64,000 bases of DNA, taken from Pseudomonas putida (GTDB lineage Bacteria > Pseudomonadota > Gammaproteobacteria > Pseudomonadales > Pseudomonadaceae). Both the position numbers and the translations under genes were made by a program. The notes beneath the pieces were generated by a model. It did not search any database. It was not told where the DNA came from and saw nothing but the letters and a program-made list of their open reading frames with translations. The DNA is taken from contig NZ_JANHLD010000003.1 in NCBI RefSeq assembly GCF_028682455.1, positions 1,116,001-1,180,000 on the forward strand, written 5' to 3'. Below are positions 18,425 to 26,871 of the stretch, in pieces. The stretch's first letter is position 1. Each line of letters begins with the position of its first letter.

Positions 18425-19192
18425 ATGACCTCTACCGTATTCATCACTGGCGCAACCTCGGGCTTCGGCGAAGCCTGCGCCCGTCGGTTTGCCGAGGCTG
18501 GCTGGTCGCTGGTGCTGACCGGTCGCCGTCAGGAGCGCCTGGATGCGCTGTGCGAAGAGCTGTCGAAGAAGACAGAAGTACACGGGCTGGTGCTGGATGT
18601 GCGCGACCGCAAGGCGATGGAAGCGGCGATCGAAAGCCTGCCGCCCACCTTCGCCAAGCTGCGCGGCCTGATCAACAACGCTGGCCTGGCCTTGGGCGCC
18701 GACCCTGCACCCAAGTGCGACCTGGATGACTGGGACACCATGGTCGACACCAACATCAAGGGCCTGATGTACAGCACCCGCCTGCTGCTGCCTCGCCTGA
18801 TCGCCCACGGTCGTGGCGCAACCATTCTCAACGTCGGCTCGGTGGCGGGTAACTACCCGTATCCCGGCAGCCATGTGTATGGCGGCACCAAGGCCTTTGT
18901 CGGCCAGTTCTCCCTGAGCCTGCGCTGCGACCTGCAAGGTACCGGCGTACGGGTCAGCAACATCGAGCCTGGCTTGTGCGAGAGCGAGTTTTCCCTGGTG
19001 CGCTTCGGCGGTGACCAGGCGCGCTACGACGCCACCTATGCGGGCGCCGAGGCCATCCAGCCGCAGGACATCGCCGAGACCATTTTCTGGATTCTCAACC
19101 AGCCGGCGCACATCAACATCAACAGCCTCGAGCTGATGCCGGTGAGCCAGGCGTGGGCCGGGTTTTCGATCGATCGTTCCGGGAAGGCTTGA
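18425..19192 (+). CDS. SDR family NAD(P)-dependent oxidoreductase, YdfG-like
   Basis: A 255-aa classical short-chain dehydrogenase. The cofactor motif TGATSGFG is at 8-15, NNAG is near 79, the catalytic Ser lies in NVGSVAG and the Tyr/Lys pair in YGGTK. The sequence resembles YdfG/RutE-type enzymes, which oxidise L-allo-threonine or serine and reduce malonic semialdehyde with NADP(H). TGRRQER after beta-2 favours NADP. AAGGAG lies 6 bp before the ATG. It is separated from the liv operon by the intron and the repeat region and appears to be its own transcript. Confidence 0.88.
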   Translation: MTSTVFITGATSGFGEACARRFAEAGWSLVLTGRRQERLDALCEELSKKTEVHGLVLDVRDRKAMEAAIESLPPTFAKLRGLINNAGLALGADPAPKCDLDDWDTMVDTNIKGLMYSTRLLLPRLIAHGRGATILNVGSVAGNYPYPGSHVYGGTKAFVGQFSLSLRCDLQGTGVRVSNIEPGLCESEFSLVRFGGDQARYDATYAGAEAIQPQDIAETIFWILNQPAHININSLELMPVSQAWAGFSIDRSGKA

Positions 19193-19200
19193 AGGGCTCT

Positions 19201-19245
19201 CGCGGGGCAGGCCCGCTCCTACAATGTGGGAGGCTTGCCCCGTGA
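19201..19245. repeat. REP element pair, overlapping the 3' end of the AGE-family gene
   Basis: Arms CGCGGGGCAGGCCCGCTCCTACA and a degraded partner TGGGAGGCTTGCCCCGTG face each other between two convergent genes. The partner has lost several core bases. Its left part supplies the final codons and TAG of the leftward gene. Confidence 0.75.
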
Positions 19246-20346
19246 TTGCTGAAGGCCTTGCAGGCAGGTCGCCAGGTGATAGGGCGTGGTCGACGGCATG
19301 TCGCTGCGGCTGACCGCGCCACTTGCGTCACGGCACTCGTACCATCCTTCGGCATGCAGGAAGCTTTGCTGCAGTGCCTTCAACTGCCCGGCAACCTTGG
19401 TGCCAGCGTCGGCACGCAGTGCCAGGGCGCGCAGGTATTCAGCTTGTGCCCAGATGCGCTGGGTGGCGTCGCGAACGCAACCGTCAGGCTCAAGCATGGC
19501 CAGCACGGCCGTGCCCTGGACTCCATGCTGCTCGGCATAGGCGAAGGCTTTGTCCAGCGAGGCATGCAGGGGGCTACCGCGCAGCAGCGGTGACGTATCG
19601 AGCAGGAAGAACCATTCGAACTGGTGACCGGGCTCGAACCAGTTATCCACAGCCCCGCGCGGCTTCTCCAGCATTACCCCATGGGCATCATCGACAAAGT
19701 GCTGCTGCATGGCCTCGGTCAGGGCCAGCAGGGCCGCTTGCACCTGGGCGTCGTCGCGCACGGCGAGGGTGCCCAGGAAGGCTTCGGCCAGGTGCATCAG
19801 CGGGTTCTGCAAGGGGCCGCTGCCAAGGTCCGACCAGTCTTCATCGAGGCTGGCCGCATACAGGCCGTCATCGCGGGAAAATCGTTCGGCTACCACGCTC
19901 AGCGCAGCGTTGAGCGTGGATTCGACCAACTGCTCGCGCACCTGCCCCCAGTAGTGGGCGCAGGCGAAGATGATGAAGGCATGGGTGTAGAGGTCTTTGC
20001 GGCGGTCCAGTGGCTTGCCCTGGGCGTCGATGCTGTAGAACCAGCCACCATGCTCGGCGTCGTGGAAGTGACGTTGCAGTGAGCGGAACAGCGCCGCCGC
20101 CCGCTCACGGGCACCCGGTTGCTCGATGCGGCTGCTGAAAAGGTACAACTGGCGGGCGCAGGCCATGGCCCGGTAGCGCTGTACCGGCAACGACCGGGCG
20201 TGGGCATCCAGGGCTTCATAAGGCAAGGCCATCTCGGCATTCCAGCCCGGGCCCAGCCAGAGCGGCACGATGCGCTGATCGAAGTGCGCCTGGACCTGGT
20301 CGAGCAGGGCAGGCAGTTCAGGCTGGGCGGTATGAAGGTCGGGCAT
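19219..20346 (-). CDS. AGE family epimerase/isomerase (N-acylglucosamine 2-epimerase-like)
   Basis: A 375-aa protein predicted to fold as an (alpha/alpha)6 barrel, as in N-acylglucosamine 2-epimerase and the mannose/sulfoquinovose isomerase YihS. Family motifs include RLYLFSSRIEQ-like residues near 65, NPLMHLAEAFLGTL near 190 and EPGHQFEWFFLLD near 245, holding the conserved catalytic His residues. The sugar substrate cannot be told from sequence. The last eight residues (SRGKPPTL) and the stop are encoded by a REP arm, so the natural C-terminus was probably altered by REP insertion. Confidence 0.85.
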   Translation of the reverse strand: MPDLHTAQPELPALLDQVQAHFDQRIVPLWLGPGWNAEMALPYEALDAHARSLPVQRYRAMACARQLYLFSSRIEQPGARERAAALFRSLQRHFHDAEHGGWFYSIDAQGKPLDRRKDLYTHAFIIFACAHYWGQVREQLVESTLNAALSVVAERFSRDDGLYAASLDEDWSDLGSGPLQNPLMHLAEAFLGTLAVRDDAQVQAALLALTEAMQQHFVDDAHGVMLEKPRGAVDNWFEPGHQFEWFFLLDTSPLLRGSPLHASLDKAFAYAEQHGVQGTAVLAMLEPDGCVRDATQRIWAQAEYLRALALRADAGTKVAGQLKALQQSFLHAEGWYECRDASGAVSRSDMPSTTPYHLATCLQGLQQSRGKPPTL

Positions 20347-20400
20347 GGAAAAGAGTCGTCACGATCGCTGCGTTTGCGCGCATGTTAGCAGGAAACCCTG

Positions 20401-20422
20401 GTAGGAGCGGGTCCGCTCCTAC
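20401..20422. repeat. Short REP hairpin at the desT 3' end
   Basis: GTAGGAGCGG and CCGCTCCTAC form a perfect 10-bp inverted repeat with a GT spacer. It lies between two leftward genes and gives the TAG stop of the upstream one. Confidence 0.7.
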
Positions 20423-21048
20423 AAAGTACTCAGGCCCTGCCAGTGCTTGGCGCCAACGAAAATGAAGCGCAGCTGCTGGGTGATCTTTTCCTGGGCGCTC
20501 AGCGGCTGGGCGGCGCCGTCGATGGGTTCGTCGATCAGTTCCGGCAGGGTGGCGAATACGGTTTTCACCACAAGGTCCGCTATGACGGCCAGGGCGGCGC
20601 TGTCCAGGTGCTGCCAGCGCGGCATGCGCTCAAGGTCGGTGGCAAGATCGGAGCTGATGCCCTGGCGCAGGGTGGCGATGGCCTGGCGCACCGGTTGCGA
20701 GCCGCCGTATTGCTCACGGGCCAGGAACAGGAACTGCTGGCGATTGGCGGCGACCACGTCGAGGAAGATCCGCACCGACGCATCGGTGATGCCGCCCAGT
20801 TCGAACTCATTCTGCCGCACAAGGCGAATGGTATGGCGGAAGGTCTCGCCCACCTCACTGACCAGGGCCAGGCCCAGTTGGTCCATGTCGGAGAAATGGC
20901 GATAGAAGCCGGTCGGTACGATGCCGGCGCTTTTACTCACTTCACGCAGGCTGATGCTGCCGAAGCCTCGACCACTTTCCATCAGGTGGCGGGCGGCATC
21001 CAGCAGGGCTTGACGGGTCTGTTGCTTTTGTTCGGCGCGCGGCAGCAT
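20419..21048 (-). CDS. desT: TetR family regulator, DesT-like
   Basis: The regulator has 209 aa. An N-terminal TetR helix-turn-helix (about 10-60) has SLREVSKSAGIVPTGFYRHF as its recognition part. The ligand domain continues with FLFLAREQYGG and VKTVFATLPELID. From memory these segments match P. aeruginosa DesT (PA4890), which senses the saturated to unsaturated acyl-CoA ratio and represses the desaturase operon desCB. No desaturase is next to it here, so its targets must lie elsewhere (fabAB is a possibility). The stop codon comes from the adjacent REP. The assignment to DesT is likely, not proven. Confidence 0.72.
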   Translation of the reverse strand: MLPRAEQKQQTRQALLDAARHLMESGRGFGSISLREVSKSAGIVPTGFYRHFSDMDQLGLALVSEVGETFRHTIRLVRQNEFELGGITDASVRIFLDVVAANRQQFLFLAREQYGGSQPVRQAIATLRQGISSDLATDLERMPRWQHLDSAALAVIADLVVKTVFATLPELIDEPIDGAAQPLSAQEKITQQLRFIFVGAKHWQGLSTL

Positions 21049-21100
21049 GGCGAATATCGGCTGTCAGTGAAACAGCCCTGCACTCTAATAGCCTGCGCGA

Positions 21101-21131
21101 GGAAAAACAAAGCCCGGTCAATGGACCGGGC
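21101..21131 (-). terminator. Terminator of the tandem-repeat secreted protein gene
   Basis: Read leftward, GCCCGGTC and GACCGGGC (21112-21131) form an 8-bp stem with a 4-nt loop, followed by TTTGTTTTT. It lies 52 bp after the stop of the leftward gene. Confidence 0.75.
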
Positions 21132-21182
21132 TGGGAGGGGAGCTGCTACAGCGCTGGGTGTTCTTGTCGTCTTGCATTGGCA

Positions 21183-21536
21183 TCAGCTCACCCGTTGGTT
21201 TTTTTCGATCAGGCGATCGGAGCCACCTTCGGCGACGCGGTTGCGTTCCAGCAGACGGTCGGAGCCACCTTCGGCGACGCGGTTGCGTTCCAGCAGACGG
21301 TCGGAGCCACCCTCGGCAACGCGGTTGCGTTCCAGCAGACGGTCGGAGCCACCTTCGGCAACACGGTTGCGTTCCAGCAGGCGATCCGAACCACCTTCGG
21401 CCAGTGGGTTCAGGGGCTGCGAAATTTCGGTGGAGCTGCGCGATTCGGCGGTCAGGCTTTGTTCGCTGGCCGGAATGGCGAAGGCGTTGGCGGCCAGGAT
21501 GGACAGGGACAGGCTCAGCAGTAATTGGCGTTTCAT
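21183..21536 (-). CDS. Secreted protein with five 14-residue tandem repeats
   Basis: A 117-aa protein starting at the ATG at 21536, with GAGGAG about 9 bp before it. Residues 1-21 (MKRQLLLSLSLSILAANAFA) form a signal peptide. A short Ser/Thr-rich segment follows, then five copies of a 14-residue unit of consensus AEGGSDRLLERNRV and the tail IEKNQRVS. The units are highly charged, Gly-rich and lack Cys or aromatic residues, suggesting a flexible or metal/polyanion-binding periplasmic protein. Similar pseudomonad proteins are, to my memory, sometimes labelled 'phage infection protein', with no function I can support. It is a single-gene transcript with its own terminator. Confidence 0.75.
   Translation of the reverse strand: MKRQLLLSLSLSILAANAFAIPASEQSLTAESRSSTEISQPLNPLAEGGSDRLLERNRVAEGGSDRLLERNRVAEGGSDRLLERNRVAEGGSDRLLERNRVAEGGSDRLIEKNQRVS
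21211..21420. repeat. Five tandem 42-bp units within the secreted protein gene
   Basis: Units begin at 21211, 21253, 21295, 21337 and 21379. The second to fourth differ at only a few bases, and the unit at 21379 is the most divergent. 42 bp is 14 codons, so changes in copy number keep the frame. The near-identity at DNA level indicates recent expansion. Confidence 0.92.
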
Positions 21537-21831
21537 GGTTCGTTGCTCCTCGGCGGGGCTGGAAAGTGGGTACGAAGCCAATGCTACGCTTGGGAGCGGG
21601 AGATAAAAGTTCATAAGGCTAATGGTGACAATCGACGCGATTGATGTATTGCGCCGAGGCCTCTAGTACAGGGGTTACAGCGACAAGTCCGGACCGGTTT
21701 GGCGAGCCGGGGGCCAGCAGAATCCCGGTATCATGCCTGCCTGGTTAAACCACTGGGGCTTTCATCAGTCCGATGATTAAGTGCCATCAATACGCCCACG
21801 CTTGCCCTGTGGTCGCAAGGAGAATCATGCA

Positions 21832-23892
21832 ATGACGCGCCCCGCCAGAATCCTCACCTGGACCCTCGCCAGCCTGCTGCTGGTTCTGACGCTACTGATC
21901 ATCATCATCGCCACCTTTGACTGGAACCGGGTCAAGCCGACCCTCAATGCCAAAGTCTCCGAAGCCCTGCATCGGCCCTTCGCCATCAATGGCAACCTCG
22001 AAGTGCAGTGGCAGCGCGAGCCGGCGCAGGGCGGCTGGCGTGCCTGGGTGCCCTGGCCGCATTTCATCGCCGAAGACCTCATTCTGGGCAATCCGGACTG
22101 GCTCAAGGAACCACAGATGGTTGGCCTCAAGCGCGTCGAGTTTCGCCTTGCCCCCCTGCCGCTGATGTTCCAGCAGATCGTCATTCCCCGTATCGACCTC
22201 GTCCAGCCCACTGCCAATCTCAAGCGCCTGGCCGATGGACGGGCCAACTGGACGTTCGACTTCGGTACCAAGGATGAACAGAGCGAGCCGTCGAACTGGA
22301 CGCTCGACATCGGCGCCATCGGCTTCGACAAGGGCCAGGTCGCAGTCGACGACCAGACTCTGAAAACCACCCTGAACGTGCAGATCGACCCCTTGGGAAA
22401 ACCGATCCCTTTCGGTGACATCGTCGGCAAGGCCTCGGCGCAGAAAACCGGCGGCGCCCAGGACTACGCCTTCGCCCTGAAGGTAAAAGGCCGCTACAAG
22501 GGCCAGGCGCTTTCTGGCGACGGCAAGATCGGTGGCTTGCTGGCGCTGCAGGATGCCAGCCGGCCATTCCCGTTGCAGGCCGACGTGAAGATCGCCGACA
22601 CCCGCATTGCCCTGGCCGGCACCCTGACCGACCCGCGTAACCTGGGCGCCCTGGACCTGCGCCTGCGCTTGTCGGGCGCAAGCCTTGGGAACCTCTAACC
22701 GCTGACCGGGGTAACCTTGCCGGATTCGCCGCCCTACGCCACCGACGGGCGCCTGGTGGCCAAGCTGCATGAGCCCGGTGGTGCGCTGTTTCGTTATGAG
22801 GGCTTCAACGGCAAGATCGGCAACAGCGACATTCATGGTGACCTCACCTTCGTTTCCAGCCAGCCGCGGCCCAAGCTCAGCGGTAACCTGGTATCCAATC
22901 AGCTGCTGTTCAAAGACCTCGCCCCGCTGATCGGCGCCGACTCCAATGCCGAGCAAAAGGCCCGGGGCGGTGCCAGCAAACAACCGGCCGGCAAGGTGCT
23001 GCCGGTGGAGGAGTTTCGCACCGAGCGCTGGCGCACCATGGACGCTGACGTGACCTTCAGCGGCAAGCGCATCGTGCACAGCGAGCAATTGCCGTTCAAC
23101 GATCTTTCCAGCCACTTCGTCCTCGACGACGGCGTACTGCGCCTGGAGCCGCTGCGCTTTGGTGTGGCAGGTGGCAAGCTCGATGCCCAGGTCCGCCTCG
23201 ACGGACGCACCGTGCCGTTGCAAGGCCAGGCCCAGTTGAGTGCGCGAGGGTTCAAGCTCAAGCAACTGTTCCCGACCTTCGAACCGATGAAAACCAGCTT
23301 CGGCCAGCTCAATGGCGATGCGGACCTGAGCGGGCGGGGCAACTCGGTTGCCGCCTTGCTGGCAACGGCCAATGGCGACTTGAAGATGCTGATCAACGAT
23401 GGCGCCATCAGCCGCGGCTTGATGGAAATCGCCGGGCTCAACGTGGGCAACTACGTGGTAGGTCAGCTGTTCGGCGACAAGGAGGTGAAGATCAACTGCG
23501 CCGCTGCCGACTTCGGCATCAAGGACGGGCTGGCGACCACCCGGTTGTTTGTGTTCGATACCGAGAACGCCATCATCTACATCAACGGCACTGCCAACTT
23601 TGCCACCGAGCAGCTGGACCTGAAAATCAACCCTGAGTCCAAGGGGCTGCGGTTGTTCTCACTGCGCTCACCGTTGTATGTGCGTGGGCCGTTCGCCAAG
23701 CCCAGTGCGGGTGTGCAGGCCGTGCCCCTGGCGTTGCGTGGGGCGGGGATGGTGGCGCTGGGCGTGGTGATCGGCCCGGCGGCGGGGCTGTTGGCACTGG
23801 TAGCGCCGGGTGGGGATGTGCCTAATCAGTGCACACCGTTGCTGGAACAGATGAAGGCCGGGAAGGCGCCGCGGACAGTCAAGGCAGGTTGA
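21832..23892 (+). pseudogene. AsmA family protein gene interrupted by one in-frame TAA
   Basis: The reading frame runs 687 codons from the ATG at 21832 (AAGGAG before it) to 23892. Its only break is TAA at 22696-22698 (codon 289). Both sides are in the same frame and read as one AsmA protein: an N-terminal membrane anchor, the AsmA domain, and a C-terminal part ending with Gly/Ala-rich hydrophobic residues. Across the stop the reading is GNL-stop-PLTGVTLPD, and a Tyr codon (TAT/TAC) fits the stop by one base change. AsmA-type proteins act in transfer of lipids between inner and outer membranes. A 288-residue product, or two fragments by reinitiation, would be made unless the stop is a sequencing error. 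Confidence 0.85.
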
Positions 23893-23896
23893 ACGT

Positions 23897-23956
23897 ATCG
23901 CGGGGCAAGCCCGCTCCCACAATGTTCGCTGTGTGGGAGCGGGCCTGCCCCGCGAT
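23897..23956. repeat. Inverted REP pair between asmA and the ferritin-like gene
   Basis: ATCGCGGGGCAAGCCCGCTC and its near-complement (one change, GCCTGCC) flank a short loop. It lies between convergent genes, 5 bp from both, and probably ends both transcripts. Confidence 0.88.
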
Positions 23957-23961
23957 TTGGC

Positions 23962-24492
23962 TCAAAGTCCCTTCAGCAGGTCGGCCATGTCATCGGCATG
24001 CTCTTCTTCCTGGGCCAGGATGTCTTCGAAGATGCGCCGGGTGGTCGGGTCGCTCTCACCGATGTACTGGATGATCTCGCGGTAGCTGTCGATGGCGATC
24101 CGTTCGGCGACCAGGTCTTCGAGCACCATTTCCTTGAGGTTCTTGCCGGCGACGTACTGGGCGTGGGAGTTCTTGCTCAGGTTGTCCGGGTTGAGGTCCG
24201 GTTCGCCGCCCAGTTGTACGATGCGCTCGGCCAGTTTGTCGGCGTGCTCCAGCTCCTGGGTGGCATGTTCGAGGAACTCCTCGGCGGCAACGCTGGCCTT
24301 GATGCCGCTGGCCATGTAGTAGTGGCGTTTGTAGCGCAGGGCGCACACCCACTCGGTGGCCAGTGATTCGTTGAGCAGGCGCAGGATTTTTTCCCGGTCG
24401 GCGTTGTAGCCTTCGGTCACGGCGCCATGCTCGACATGCTGGCGGGCGCGTTCGCGCAGGGTTTTCACATCGGTCAGTTCAACGGTGCTCAT
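23962..24492 (-). CDS. Ferritin-like / bacterioferritin-family protein
   Basis: About 176 aa from the ATG at 24492 (GGAG 7 bp upstream). Two alternative Met codons lie up to 7 residues further upstream but have poorer spacing. It is an all-helical ferritin-like domain. Di-iron ligand motifs are visible: E in NESLATEWVC, EFLEHATQELEHAD (E-x2-H) and DILAQEEEHADDM (E-x2-H). Members oxidise and store iron or protect DNA from oxidative damage. P. putida relatives are annotated as Dps/ferritin. The helix preceding the ferroxidase site is intact. It is followed on the same strand by no gene before the REP. Confidence 0.85.
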   Translation of the reverse strand: MSTVELTDVKTLRERARQHVEHGAVTEGYNADREKILRLLNESLATEWVCALRYKRHYYMASGIKASVAAEEFLEHATQELEHADKLAERIVQLGGEPDLNPDNLSKNSHAQYVAGKNLKEMVLEDLVAERIAIDSYREIIQYIGESDPTTRRIFEDILAQEEEHADDMADLLKGL

Positions 24493-24528
24493 TGTCATCT
24501 CCAGGCTGATCACGGGGTGTTTCCGGGT

Positions 24529-24882
24529 CTAGGCGCCGGCCTTGGCTTTTTCGACGGCGGCATCGTCTTCCTGGCGTTGCTCACAGGTCTTGAAGCCCTT
24601 GTCGTCGACATGGCCGGTGGCGTCGAAGCGCACGTAGTAGGTCTGCTGGTGGCCATCTCGGTTGAGGATGTAGTTGTTGCAGGTTCCACCATGGGGCAGG
24701 TCGATGGCGGTGGACGGGTTGCCGCCGATGGCGATGACCCGTTGCATGGTCATGCCGTTCTCTACTTGCTTGACCAGGGGTTCGTCGCGGTAGGTGACGT
24801 AGTCCACCGGATTCTCCGGACGGCTGCCGCAGGCGGCCAGGGCGGTGGTGGTCAGGAGGATTGCCAGGGTCTGCTTGTACAT
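24529..24882 (-). CDS. osmE: Osmotically inducible lipoprotein OsmE
   Basis: The protein has 117 aa, starting at the ATG at 24882 after AAGGAG. A lipoprotein signal ends LAACGS, with the lipidated Cys near residue 18. The mature part has the SmpA/OmlA-like fold with NGMTMQRVIAIGGNPS and GTCNNYILNRDG, matching OsmE. In enterobacteria OsmE is induced by osmotic stress and by RpoS. It lies 36 bp upstream of the ferritin-like gene on the same strand, so the two may share a transcript. A divergent lipase starts 123 bp away. Confidence 0.88.
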   Translation of the reverse strand: MYKQTLAILLTTTALAACGSRPENPVDYVTYRDEPLVKQVENGMTMQRVIAIGGNPSTAIDLPHGGTCNNYILNRDGHQQTYYVRFDATGHVDDKGFKTCEQRQEDDAAVEKAKAGA

Positions 24883-25005
24883 GGTCCAGCTCCTTGCTGA
24901 GGGTCTACAGGGTTGGAACCGCAGCGCGCGTCGGGAGTTCGATTGCGATTGCAATCGTAGTGCCTGTAGGGTGGCCCGACTGTCCACGGAATGGGGAATG
25001 CAGCC

Positions 25006-25896
25006 ATGGCCCAAGCGCTTGCCACACGTTATCCACTGGTGTTGGTGCCGGGCATGCTCGGCTTCGTCCGCCTGCTGCTCTATCCCTACTGGTTCGGCAT
25101 CGTTTCGGCCCTGCGCCGGGGCGGCGCCCGGGTATTTGCCATTCAGGTGTCGCCGATCCACTCCAGCGAGGTGCGTGGCGAGCAATTGCTGCGGATCATC
25201 GAGGACATTCGCCAACGCCACGGCGTCGACAAGGTCAACCTGCTGGGCCATAGCCAGGGCGCGCTGACGGCCCGCTATGCCGCTGCAAAACGCCCGGAGT
25301 GGGTCGCCTCGGTGACGTCCATCGCCGGGCCCAACCACGGCTCGGAATTGGCGGACTACCTGCATGAAAAGTATCCCGCCGACTCTGTCGGTGGGCGATT
25401 GATCAAGGCTGTGCTGCATGGCCTGGGGGTGTTGATGGGGTGGCTGGAAACCGGCTGGCGCGGGCCGAAGCTGCCTATCGATGTGCATGCCTCGCACCAT
25501 TCGCTGACCCGTGCCGGCGTTGCGCTGTTCAACCAGGCTCATCCACAGGGCCTGCCCACCACCTGGGGCGGCGAAGGGCCGGCCGAGGTCAACGGCGTGC
25601 GCTACTACTCCTGGTCAGGCACCCTGCAGCCGGGGCTGACGGACAGCGGGCTCAATCGCCTGGACGGCAGCAACCGCTTTTGCCGCCTGTTCGCCCGCAC
25701 CTTCGTCCATGAGGCGGGGCAGTGCGACGGTATGGTCGGGCGCTACAGTTCGCACCTGGGGCAGGTGATCGGCGATGACTACCCGCTCGACCACCTGGAC
25801 ATCGTCAATCAGTCTCTGGGCGCGGTGGGCAAGGGCGCTGATCCGGTGCGCCTGTTCACCGAGCACGCCGAGCGGCTCAAGGCTGCGGGGCTGTAG
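25006..25896 (+). CDS. Triacylglycerol lipase, family I alpha/beta hydrolase
   Basis: About 296 aa from the ATG at 25006 (GGGGA 8 bp before). An in-frame ATG at 24991 has no room for a ribosome site. The nucleophile elbow is GHSQGA, the oxyanion strand VLVPGMLGF, and the Asp and His lie in QCDGMVGRYSSHLG and LDHLDIVNQ. This C-terminal block is typical of Pseudomonas family I.1 lipases, including the Ca2+-site residues. Two Cys near the end could form the family disulfide. No signal peptide is seen and no foldase (lif) gene is adjacent, unlike secreted LipA, so it may be intracellular or exported by another route. Confidence 0.87.
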   Translation: MAQALATRYPLVLVPGMLGFVRLLLYPYWFGIVSALRRGGARVFAIQVSPIHSSEVRGEQLLRIIEDIRQRHGVDKVNLLGHSQGALTARYAAAKRPEWVASVTSIAGPNHGSELADYLHEKYPADSVGGRLIKAVLHGLGVLMGWLETGWRGPKLPIDVHASHHSLTRAGVALFNQAHPQGLPTTWGGEGPAEVNGVRYYSWSGTLQPGLTDSGLNRLDGSNRFCRLFARTFVHEAGQCDGMVGRYSSHLGQVIGDDYPLDHLDIVNQSLGAVGKGADPVRLFTEHAERLKAAGL

Positions 25897-26773
25897 CACG
25901 GACGCGGCGTACCGGGGTTTTCCAGCGTTCGGCGAGGATCACCCCGGCCAGGGTCAGCAGGCCGCCGAACAGGTGGTACAAGGCCAGCTGTTCACCGAGT
26001 ACAACCGCGGCGATTACCGCGGTAACCGCAGGTAGCAGGTTGAAGAACAGCGTGGTGCGGCTGGGCCCCAGGCGGCTGACTGCCTGCATCCACACCAGCG
26101 GCGCGACCATCGAGGCGAGCACGCAGGCGTACAGCACCAGGCCGATGTTGCCCGTGCCCAGGCCGGTCTTCTCCGAGAACAGGAACAGCGGGAACAGCAC
26201 GATGATCGCCACCAGTACCTGCAGGTAAAGCAGCAGCAGGGGCGCCAGGCGCAGCTGCCATTTCTTCAGCAGCGTGCTGTACAGCGCATAGGCCAGGGTC
26301 GCGATCAGCATCAGCGCATCGCCACCGTTGAGGCCGTGTTGCAGCAGCACGCCCAGGTCGCCCGCCGACACCACCACCAGCACGCCGACAAACGACACCA
26401 GCGCACCGAGCAACGCACCGAACGTCAGGCGCTGGCCCAGGCTGATGATGGCCATGGCCAGCGACATCAACGGCATCAGCGAGAGGATGATGCCCATGTT
26501 GGTGGCGCTGGTGATCGCCGCGGCGAAGTACGCCAGGCTCTGGTACACCGCCATGCCCAGCACGCCGAGGATGAAGATCTTGCCCAGGTGGGGGCGGATC
26601 TGCGCCCAGTTGCGCAGCATCGGCCGCAGCAGGAACGGGGTGAACAGCAACCCGGCCAGCAGCCAGCGATAGAAGCCGATCTCGGCCGGAAAGATCGCGC
26701 CGGCCGACATCTTGGTGACAACGGTGTTGCCAGCCCAGATCAGAATGGCCAGCAGTGGAAACGCATAATTCAT
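25877..26773 (-). CDS. DMT superfamily transporter with two EamA domains
   Basis: A 298-aa inner-membrane protein with ten predicted membrane segments in two EamA repeats (about 1-135 and 145-285). The chosen ATG gives MNYAFPLLAILIWAGN, the normal N-terminus. The family exports amino acids or other metabolites, and the substrate is unknown. The last 20 bp overlap the convergent lipase gene. It diverges from an AraC-type regulator, which is a plausible controller. Confidence 0.88.
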   Translation of the reverse strand: MNYAFPLLAILIWAGNTVVTKMSAGAIFPAEIGFYRWLLAGLLFTPFLLRPMLRNWAQIRPHLGKIFILGVLGMAVYQSLAYFAAAITSATNMGIILSLMPLMSLAMAIISLGQRLTFGALLGALVSFVGVLVVVSAGDLGVLLQHGLNGGDALMLIATLAYALYSTLLKKWQLRLAPLLLLYLQVLVAIIVLFPLFLFSEKTGLGTGNIGLVLYACVLASMVAPLVWMQAVSRLGPSRTTLFFNLLPAVTAVIAAVVLGEQLALYHLFGGLLTLAGVILAERWKTPVRRVRATAPQP

Positions 26774-26871
26774 GAAGCAGGAACTCTTGAGGGTACAGGG
26801 GGTTATTATCCGCCTGTCTGTCTTGTTGCTTATACTTGCATCCAGACAACCGGCCCATCGATCCAGACACC

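Noticed and set aside
21211..21420. CRISPR-like repeat array
   Set aside because: The 42-bp units are directly adjacent with no spacers and encode a regular 14-residue protein repeat.
22696..22717. Two separate AsmA genes or a frameshift
   Set aside because: Both parts are in the same frame and the second has no ATG or ribosome site at its start; one nonsense codon explains it.
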